Below are positions 14,659-19,778 of a stretch of 19,778 nucleotides of DNA, piece by piece (within the stretch, counting starts at the first letter, position 1; each line of letters begins with the position of its first letter). A model generated the notes under the pieces. That model had not been told where the DNA came from, did no database searches, and was given only the letters and a program-made list of their open reading frames with translations. Both the position numbers and the translations under genes were made by a program. Source of the DNA: Bacillota bacterium. GTDB lineage: Bacteria; Bacillota; Clostridia; Oscillospirales; Ruminococcaceae. The DNA lies in NCBI GenBank assembly GCA_023394255.1, contig JAEXAZ010000169.1, forward strand, positions 1 to 19,778, read 5' to 3'.

Positions 14659-14673
14659 ATCACAAAATGTGAT
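14659..14673. promoter_or_regulatory. Perfect palindrome, candidate operator upstream of rhodanese genes
   Basis: ATCACA-AAA-TGTGAT is a perfect 6+3+6 inverted repeat. It lies 24 bases before a consensus TATAAT (14697-14702), where a -35 box would be expected but is not seen. It could bind a dimeric regulator of the rhodanese operon or of the divergent GT-C gene. The rest of the 310-base gap 14505-14814 is AT-rich without other recognised elements apart from those listed. Confidence 0.4.
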
Positions 14674-14750
14674 GGCATATTATAGAATTTGTGAAGTATA
14701 ATGGTAAAGGAAACTACAATGAAGAATTTGAAGCGTTCTTTACTGTAGGC

Positions 14751-14764
14751 ATAACGGTTTACTA
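14751..14764. promoter_or_regulatory. 14-base element shared with YeeE operon upstream region (candidate operator)
   Basis: ATAACGGTTTACTA, identical to 5774-5787, is located 51-64 bases before the first rhodanese start codon. If the TATAAT at 14697 is the true -10, the element sits within the 5' leader. It may mark co-regulation of the two sulfur gene groups. Confidence 0.45.
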
Positions 14765-14814
14765 ACTTTTTAGCCATTTTGTTTTAAAAAGCAAAAAGGA
14801 GGTAATGCGTAAGG

Positions 14815-15723
14815 ATGATTGCTAAAAAATTAACAATATTGGCAATTTGTGTGCTCGCTGCCGCATCCCTGACCGCATGCAATCCATCCAAATATGAAGA
14901 AAGCGACCAGAAAATTATTCCGGCAAAATCACTTTCCTCATACATAGGCAAGGAAAATGTAGCGATCGTGGATATGCAAAGCGCGGAGGATTACGCCGCG
15001 GGGCATGTCGCAGGCGCTGTCAATCTCTCAAAAGACGACATCGTGATCAATGTCCCTGTTGACAATATGCTGACATCCAAAAACAAGATTGAAAAGCTGA
15101 TGTCCGCGACCGGGATCGGCAACGATACCACGGTAATTGCGTATGACAGCAACAAGATGAACGCACCGCGCTTTTTCTGGACAATGCTGATGTACGGCAA
15201 TGAAAATGTCAAGGTGGTGGACGGCGGCATCGAGGCAATTAAGGCGGCGGGAATTTCCCTTTCGACAGAAGCACCCGCGATCACTCCGACGACCTACACG
15301 GCCGAAGAAAAGCAGACGCAGTGGCTTGCCACCGCAAAAGACGTGATGGCGCAGCTGAACGAACCCGATCCCAACGTTGTGCTTCTGGATGTCCGCACAG
15401 ATGAGGAATTTGCCGAAAAGGGCAAGGTTCCTTCTTCCGTCATGTACGATTATATCAACAATTTTTACAGGGATGGTACTTTTAAGAGTACGGAAACCAC
15501 GCGGATTGATTACATCAATCTGAATATGCGCCCGGAAAAAGAGATCATCATGTATTGCCAGACCTCAATGCGGGCCGCCCCGGTATTCCTTCGCCTTTAC
15601 GATGCGGGCTACCGGAACATCAGGCTTTACGACGGCGCCTATCTGGAATGGTCATCCAACCCGAACAATCCGGTTGAACTGCCTGCCGGACAGGTTGCCG
15701 CAAGTAAAAAAGATGCCTCATAA
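14815..15723 (+). CDS. Secreted lipoprotein sulfurtransferase, two rhodanese domains (TST/MST type)
   Basis: A 302-residue protein with lipobox LTAC (Cys22), so anchored on the outer face of the membrane. The N-terminal rhodanese domain has Asp111 (VIAYD) at the Cys position, as in the inactive domain of thiosulfate/3-mercaptopyruvate sulfurtransferases. The C-terminal domain has the active loop CQTSMRA with Cys248. LLDVRTDEEF and YDGAYLEW are further family landmarks. It would move sulfane sulfur from thiosulfate or a similar donor to an acceptor thiol outside the cell. The CQTSMR loop differs from the common CRKGVT and CGSGVT, so the donor is uncertain. ATG 14815 is used although AAAGGAGG lies 12 bases away. 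First of two rhodanese genes, 63 bases before the second. Confidence 0.88.
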   Translation: MIAKKLTILAICVLAAASLTACNPSKYEESDQKIIPAKSLSSYIGKENVAIVDMQSAEDYAAGHVAGAVNLSKDDIVINVPVDNMLTSKNKIEKLMSATGIGNDTTVIAYDSNKMNAPRFFWTMLMYGNENVKVVDGGIEAIKAAGISLSTEAPAITPTTYTAEEKQTQWLATAKDVMAQLNEPDPNVVLLDVRTDEEFAEKGKVPSSVMYDYINNFYRDGTFKSTETTRIDYINLNMRPEKEIIMYCQTSMRAAPVFLRLYDAGYRNIRLYDGAYLEWSSNPNNPVELPAGQVAASKKDAS

Positions 15724-15786
15724 TCGAGTCGCTTAGCAATACACCGATTGATTCAAACCATCTCAATTTCGTTAGGAGTAATAAAA

Positions 15787-16776
15787 ATGAAAAAGTTAGC
15801 CGCGCTTCTTGTATCATTGGCACTGGCTTCCTCTCTGTTCGCCGGCTGCGGCAGCAAACCTTCGGAGGCATCTTCCGCAGCTGCCTCTTCAGCGGAGGCA
15901 TCAGTTCCGGAAGCCGCTTCTTCGGAACCAGCTTCTTCTGACGCAGGTTCCGAAGGTTCCGATGCGGTAACCGCCGCAGCGATGGGTTATTTCGAAACTT
16001 TTGACAAAGCAAAAATTATGAAGAGCGTGTCCGATTTCTTCGCCGCCATCGACGCGGGGGATGACATGTTTGTCCTCGATGTCAGGCAGCCGGACGCTTA
16101 TGCCGAGGGGCATATCAAGGGAGCAGTCAATATGCCGTTCGGCCCCGCCGTGGCGGAGGGGCTTTCCCTGATTCCGGACGACAGGCAGGTTTATGTTTAT
16201 TGCTATACCGGCCAGACCGCGTCCCAGGTGACCGCGCTTCTGAATGTCGCCGGAAAATTTGCGGCGAACGTGCAGCTTGGCTTTGACAATGGGATTTCCA
16301 AGGCTGAGGGATACGAGAAGTATATTGACAAGGAAGCGGTACCGGCTCCGGCAGATTCTTATGACGTGGACCCTGCCATTCAGGAAGCAATCACAAAGTA
16401 TTTTTCGGACGTGGAAGCCGCAAAGGGTACGGCCTTTGCGAATTTTAACTTCAAGGCCGACAGTTTAAAGGAAGTCCTGGATGCCGAGGATGACAGTTAT
16501 TTCGTCTATTCCATCCGTTCGGCGGAAGACTACGCCAAAGGCCATATCCCCACCGCGGTCAATAACCCGTTCGGGCAGGGGATGCAGACAAAATTTTCCG
16601 AACTGCCGCAGGACAAGACGATCATCGTCCAGTGCTATACCGGCCAGACCTCTTCCCAGACGACCGCGATCCTCAGACTGCTGGGCTATAACGCCTATTC
16701 GCTGCACGGCGGCATGGGCAGTGCCGAAAGCGGCGCGGGCTGGCTTGGCGCAGGCTATGAAGTAGTCACCGATTAA
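15787..16776 (+). CDS. Secreted lipoprotein with two potentially active rhodanese domains
   Basis: A 329-residue protein. The lipobox LFAGC places the lipidated Cys at 21; a Ser/Ala/Glu-rich linker (about 24-60) then lifts the domains off the membrane. Two tandem rhodanese domains follow, each with DAYAEGHIKGAVNMPFG-like or DYAKGHIPTAVNNPFG-like strands and its own active Cys: CYTGQTAS (Cys139) and CYTGQTSS (Cys283). The near-identical loops point to internal duplication, and having both catalytic Cys differs from the classical inactive/active arrangement of its neighbour. AGGAG precedes ATG 15787; an upstream in-frame ATG at 15748 lacks a site and would disturb the signal peptide. It is probably co-transcribed with the first rhodanese, and a strong terminator follows. 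Role: extracytoplasmic sulfur transfer. Confidence 0.9.
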   Translation: MKKLAALLVSLALASSLFAGCGSKPSEASSAAASSAEASVPEAASSEPASSDAGSEGSDAVTAAAMGYFETFDKAKIMKSVSDFFAAIDAGDDMFVLDVRQPDAYAEGHIKGAVNMPFGPAVAEGLSLIPDDRQVYVYCYTGQTASQVTALLNVAGKFAANVQLGFDNGISKAEGYEKYIDKEAVPAPADSYDVDPAIQEAITKYFSDVEAAKGTAFANFNFKADSLKEVLDAEDDSYFVYSIRSAEDYAKGHIPTAVNNPFGQGMQTKFSELPQDKTIIVQCYTGQTSSQTTAILRLLGYNAYSLHGGMGSAESGAGWLGAGYEVVTD

Positions 16777-16788
16777 TCAAAAGCATAG

Positions 16789-16825
16789 AAAAGGAGCCGG
16801 CGCGTTCGCGCCGGCTCCTTTTTTT
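16789..16825. terminator. Strong Rho-independent terminator after rhodanese operon
   Basis: A 15-bp stem (AAAAGGAGCCGGCGC with GCGCCGGCTCCTTTT) has a 4-base loop and a run of seven T on the plus strand. The minus strand also has CTTTTCT after the stem, so it can end the convergent M23 gene as well. Confidence 0.93.
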
Positions 16826-18048
16826 CAGATTCCGTTTTGGAGAGCTGTCCATGGATTGACAAAGACATTATTGACCGCGAGCCCGAAATGAAGGTGGGGG
16901 CCGGTGGAATAGCCGGTGGTTCCCACCGCGCCGATCTGCTGACCCTTTTGCACCATGTCGCCGGCTTTCACATTGAGGGAATCCATGTGGTAATAGAACG
17001 TTTTCAGGCCGTAACCGTGCTCAATCAAGATGGTGTTCCCGGTGAGCTGGAGGTAATCCGCGAAGAGGACGCGGCCGTTATTGCTTGCCAGAACAGGGGT
17101 CCCTTTCGCCGTCGCAATATCGATACCGCTGTGGCGGGAGGGGGTAGGGTCGTCGTTGGTGTAGCGGATAGAGCCGAATTCGGTGGTGATTTCCCCCTGT
17201 ACCGGCTGTAAAAATGGATTTTCCCAGTAGCGTTCCGGGTCCGCGATTTTTTTCAGCGGCTCAATCTTCTGCTCCCATTCGGCGTTGGCGGCGGCGCTCA
17301 GCGCGGTATCCGCGGCGGTGCCGGGGTCCATCGTCAGGTACTGGACTTCAAACTCCCTTTTCTGCACCTGAATGTCGTAACGGAAGGTAACCTCACCCGC
17401 CTGTACGGTCAGCGGATAAACGCCCGGCGCGGTCGTATAACGAACCGGCAGCAGGGCTGTCTGGGTAGTATCCCCGCTGGCGAAAAACCGGGGGGTAAAG
17501 TCCAGACCGCTCTGTGCGGTCAACGTGATTCCGTCCGCGTAATCGGCCAGGATCAGGATGGTCTCGCCCTGCTGTGCGGTGGTCGGTACCGTGATTTTAA
17601 CAGGGAACTGGCAGTTCACGCCGAATTGATAGGCGGATCCGTCCGGCAGCGCGACCCTGTAGGTATATACCCCGTTCTGAGGCGGCACGAATTCCTTCAG
17701 GGTTTCCGCATCTCCCTCAAAAACAGCTTCTCCGTTCCGTGTAATGCTGCACTGCGCATCCGGCGCGGAAAAAGCGGGCAGGTTTTCCACGGCGCTGACG
17801 TCAAATGTGGAAAGCTCGGCGTCGGCAGCCACAGAAACAGTGGCGCCGCCGACAGCCACATCAAGCGCGGGGGCAGGGGCCTGCGAAGACACGGGCTCCG
17901 GCTCGCCGGATACGTCCGCGCCGACAGATTCGGAAACGGATTGCCCCGATGCGGACGGATAGGGAACAGCCTGTTCCTGCGGGGCGCATGCGGGCAAAGT
18001 CGAAAAAGCAACAGCCAGAACTGTTATACCGGTGATAAATCGTTTCAT
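16825..18048 (-). CDS. M23-family metallopeptidase lipoprotein (LytM/lysostaphin-type)
   Basis: A 407-residue exported protein with lipobox LPAC (Cys21) and a low-complexity Ser/Pro/Glu linker. The C-terminal M23 domain (about 285-400) has Zn ligands HSGID (His306, Asp310) and GPHLHFG (His387), plus catalytic His354 and His385. M23 enzymes cut peptide bridges of peptidoglycan. All key residues are present, so activity is expected. The middle region (about 60-280) looks beta-rich with Ig-like features and may position the enzyme in the wall. ATG 18048 follows GAGG at 7 bases; ATG 18066 has none. A near-consensus promoter is directly upstream, so it is a single-gene unit. Confidence 0.92.
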   Translation of the reverse strand: MKRFITGITVLAVAFSTLPACAPQEQAVPYPSASGQSVSESVGADVSGEPEPVSSQAPAPALDVAVGGATVSVAADAELSTFDVSAVENLPAFSAPDAQCSITRNGEAVFEGDAETLKEFVPPQNGVYTYRVALPDGSAYQFGVNCQFPVKITVPTTAQQGETILILADYADGITLTAQSGLDFTPRFFASGDTTQTALLPVRYTTAPGVYPLTVQAGEVTFRYDIQVQKREFEVQYLTMDPGTAADTALSAAANAEWEQKIEPLKKIADPERYWENPFLQPVQGEITTEFGSIRYTNDDPTPSRHSGIDIATAKGTPVLASNNGRVLFADYLQLTGNTILIEHGYGLKTFYYHMDSLNVKAGDMVQKGQQIGAVGTTGYSTGPHLHFGLAVNNVFVNPWTALQNGI

Positions 18049-18079
18049 AGCATCCTCACTTCTCATATTCTTTCCTTAC

Positions 18080-18108
18080 ATTATATGCGGGTTTTTCCTG
18101 CGTTTCAA
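18080..18108 (-). promoter_or_regulatory. Near-consensus sigma-A promoter of the M23 gene
   Basis: On the minus strand TTGAAA (18103-18108) and TATAAT (18080-18085) are separated by exactly 17 bases. The start codon at 18048 is about 25 bases beyond the predicted start. A perfect 10-base palindrome CTGTTAACAG at 18130-18139 lies upstream of the -35. Confidence 0.85.
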
Positions 18109-18166
18109 CCGGAAAAATCTTAAAGTTCGCTGTTAACAGGAAAATGAACACCTGTAAAATAAAAAT

Positions 18167-18197
18167 CCGGGTATTTATCCAATGGATAAATACCCGG
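18167..18197 (-). terminator. Rho-independent terminator of the GNAT gene
   Basis: A perfect 14-bp stem CCGGGTATTTATCC with GGATAAATACCCGG and a 3-base loop is followed on the minus strand by ATTTTTATTTTAC. It starts 7 bases after the GNAT stop codon. Confidence 0.9.
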
Positions 18198-18203
18198 TTC
18201 GGT

Positions 18204-18830
18204 TTATCGGACCATGCAAAACTGTTTGAGCTTAAAATGCTTTTGCATCACCTCATAAAGGCGGAAACCATAATGTTCATACAAGCTCAGGTTTTGCTCA
18301 TTATGGGTTTCCAGCGAGGTTGTCAGGTGATGCTCGTCGGCATACTGCAGAACGCTGTTCATCAGCTTTCCGGCGATGCCTTTGCCGCGCATCGACGGAC
18401 GCACAGCGAAATAAATAATATGCATACGCCGGTCTGTGTTGATTGAATCTGTCCAGCTGGACGACAGATAATCCTTCCCCTTGATGAAATTCCAGAGGGT
18501 AGCGAGCGAATGGTCGTCGCGGATGAGGTATAGCCCCGATTTGAGCGCGTAGAAAAGTTCAAGCGCATAGTATTTGAGCGGGTTGTACGGTTCCGTCTCG
18601 TCGGAAACAATGATGATTCCATTGAGGTCTTTGCTGTCGGCATAAATTTCACAGTTTTCAAACATCTCATCCAAATCACAGCTAAAAAGTTCCGGCAGAA
18701 GTTTTTTACGTTTATCTCTTTGCGGGATTAGCTGACAGTAGAGAGGGTCTTTCTGAAAACATTCGGTTAGAAGCTGATTGAGCTTGCCAAAATCTTTTCT
18801 CTCTACGCGATATAGTTGGTCGGTTTTCAC
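18204..18830 (-). CDS. GNAT-family N-acetyltransferase
   Basis: A 208-residue protein with the acetyl-CoA-binding motif A IIYFAVRPSMRGKGIAGKLM (about residues 137-156 from this start) and motif B-like LETHNEQNLSLYEHYGF, both typical of GNAT enzymes. The substrate cannot be told; the family acetylates amines of small molecules, antibiotics or proteins. GTG 18830 is preferred because AAGGTGAG lies about 8 bases before it; GTG 18842 would overlap that ribosome site. It stands alone, with its own terminator and a possible promoter near 18958-18987. Confidence 0.87.
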   Translation of the reverse strand: MKTDQLYRVERKDFGKLNQLLTECFQKDPLYCQLIPQRDKRKKLLPELFSCDLDEMFENCEIYADSKDLNGIIIVSDETEPYNPLKYYALELFYALKSGLYLIRDDHSLATLWNFIKGKDYLSSSWTDSINTDRRMHIIYFAVRPSMRGKGIAGKLMNSVLQYADEHHLTTSLETHNEQNLSLYEHYGFRLYEVMQKHFKLKQFCMVR

Positions 18831-18957
18831 GATTTCACTCACCTTTTACAATTGTTACGAGTTAAACTTCGAATTTGATTTGGTGAGTTTGACTAGTCCA
18901 TAATTCCACCCCTAATTAGTAGTTTGCCGGATGGAACTGTGTATTTGGATTACCTAT

Positions 18958-18987
18958 ATTCTAACACTCTGCACAAGTTTTTTGCAA
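18958..18987 (-). promoter_or_regulatory. Possible promoter of the GNAT gene
   Basis: On the minus strand TTGCAA (18982-18987) and TAGAAT (18958-18963, with TG in the extended position) are 18 bases apart. An inverted repeat, CTGCACAA (18969-18976) with TTGTGCAG (18993-19000), overlaps it and could be a terminator for the upstream gene or an operator. The remaining gap 18831-19088 shows nothing else. Confidence 0.4.
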
Positions 18988-19088
18988 ACGCTTTGTGCAG
19001 GAATAGTTTGGAGTTGGACGGAGTGGAACACTGTCAGAAGATGCATGCTTGCGAATCCTCGCGTATGCTCTGTATTTCGCCGTATCTC

Positions 19089-19778
19089 TCACGATTTCAA
19101 AAGATCCCGCAATTGGGCGGACAGGAAGTCCAACGCTTCGATTTCTTTCGACACGCTCTTTGCAAGGTGCCCGGAGAGTTCCTTTTTGGCGTTTTGCAGA
19201 ATGGAAATTTCATTCTCAAGATTCCGCGCCCCGCCGCGTTTCCCCAGCAGGGACTTTACCACATCCACAAGGTCAACCAGCCCGCAGATGCGCCCCGCGC
19301 CCCACATCAGCCGGTCTGCGGGCTGATGGAGCACATAATCGGTAAAATGGCGGCATACGGCTTCGTCGAAATAATAGGCGTACCAGGTGGTGTCGATCCG
19401 ATGGAGCCAGCGGTCCAGCGCGCTGTTCACATCGCCCGCGCTGAGCGCGCGCAGCGCACCGTCCAGAAAGGCCAGATTCAGCTGCGCGTATTCGTGCGGG
19501 AACAGTACGGCATCGTGCCACCCGAGGCGGGTAAACCGGTCCTCACAGAATTTAAAAGCGGAAAGCAGCCCCGCGCTCAGCACACGGCTCTCCCCGCACA
19601 GCGCGTCCGCGGCGGCCCGATCTCCGCCGTCCAGCGCATCGGCATAATGATAATTCAGCGCGCAAACCCGCTTGTAGAGCAGCTCTGCCGCTGTCAGCGC
19701 CCGGTTGACGGAAAGGATCAGCCCGCTGGCATTGGCGCCGCACTGTGCCATCCGTTCGATATCGCTCCTGTCCCTGAG
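19089..19778 (-). CDS. C-terminal part of an unrecognised protein, possibly M28 peptidase-related (5' partial)
   Basis: The frame is open to the right edge and reads LRDRSDIERM before the first Met, so 229 residues of a longer protein are present. It is rich in Ala, Leu and charged residues and looks largely helical. Notable segments are FKFCEDRFTRLGWHDAV, FPHEYAQLNLAFLDGAL and FTDYVLHQPADRLMWGAGRI. These remind me of the C-terminal domain of some clostridial M28-family peptidases, but no catalytic motif is in view and I am not sure. The last 50 residues look like a coiled coil. No membrane segment is seen. Confidence 0.6.
   Translation of the reverse strand, partial: LRDRSDIERMAQCGANASGLILSVNRALTAAELLYKRVCALNYHYADALDGGDRAAADALCGESRVLSAGLLSAFKFCEDRFTRLGWHDAVLFPHEYAQLNLAFLDGALRALSAGDVNSALDRWLHRIDTTWYAYYFDEAVCRHFTDYVLHQPADRLMWGAGRICGLVDLVDVVKSLLGKRGGARNLENEISILQNAKKELSGHLAKSVSKEIEALDFLSAQLRDLLKS

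Noticed and set aside
18968..19000. Inverted repeat CTGCACAA/TTGTGCAG as a sure terminator
   Set aside because: It is about 90 bases past the upstream stop codon, lacks a T-run, and overlaps a possible promoter, so its role is left open.

Overview
The window looks like chromosome of an anaerobic Gram-positive of the Clostridia, probably Oscillospiraceae-like. This rests on an LPxTG-type sorting signal, several lipobox signal peptides, strong AGGAGG-type ribosome sites, frequent GTG/TTG starts and a moderately high GC content. No rRNA, tRNA, CRISPR array, insertion sequence or phage gene was found. All product names come from reading motifs by eye; no database search was possible.

Layout. (1) 1-1980: the 3' part of an LPxTG cell-wall protein with acidic repeats. 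(2) 2038-2713, minus: two overlapping SMR/EamA half-transporters. (3) 2775-5736, minus: a sulfur-handling operon in the order YeeE/YedE half (230 aa), TusA-like carrier, YeeE/YedE half (186 aa), and a thioredoxin-reductase-like flavoprotein with a degenerate thioredoxin domain. (4) 6043-6942, plus: a divergent LysR-type regulator, followed by a convergent second TusA-like gene (6955-7185). (5) 7252-12926, plus: six tightly packed genes, namely a WecE-like sugar aminotransferase, a DPM/ArnC-like glycosyltransferase, an ATP-grasp ligase and a complete NitT/TauT-family ABC importer. (6) 12957-14504, minus: an ArnT/PMT-like GT-C glycosyltransferase. (7) 14815-16776, plus: two secreted lipoprotein rhodaneses. 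(8) Minus-strand M23 peptidase lipoprotein, GNAT acetyltransferase, and a truncated gene at the right edge.

Two themes emerge. The first is an extracytoplasmic-to-cytoplasmic sulfur relay. Lipoprotein rhodaneses outside the membrane, paired half-size YeeE-type channels in it, and TusA-like carriers plus a disulfide-reductase-like protein inside could capture thiosulfate or sulfane sulfur and pass it inward. The LysR protein is the obvious candidate regulator, and an identical 14-base sequence lies upstream of both the YeeE operon and the rhodanese genes. The second theme is amino-sugar chemistry: aminotransferase, lipid-linked-sugar-type GT2, ATP-grasp, SMR-pair flippase candidates and a GT-C enzyme resemble a dispersed glycosylation pathway. 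The first three share a run of genes with an importer of unknown substrate. Whether the two themes are functionally linked is open.
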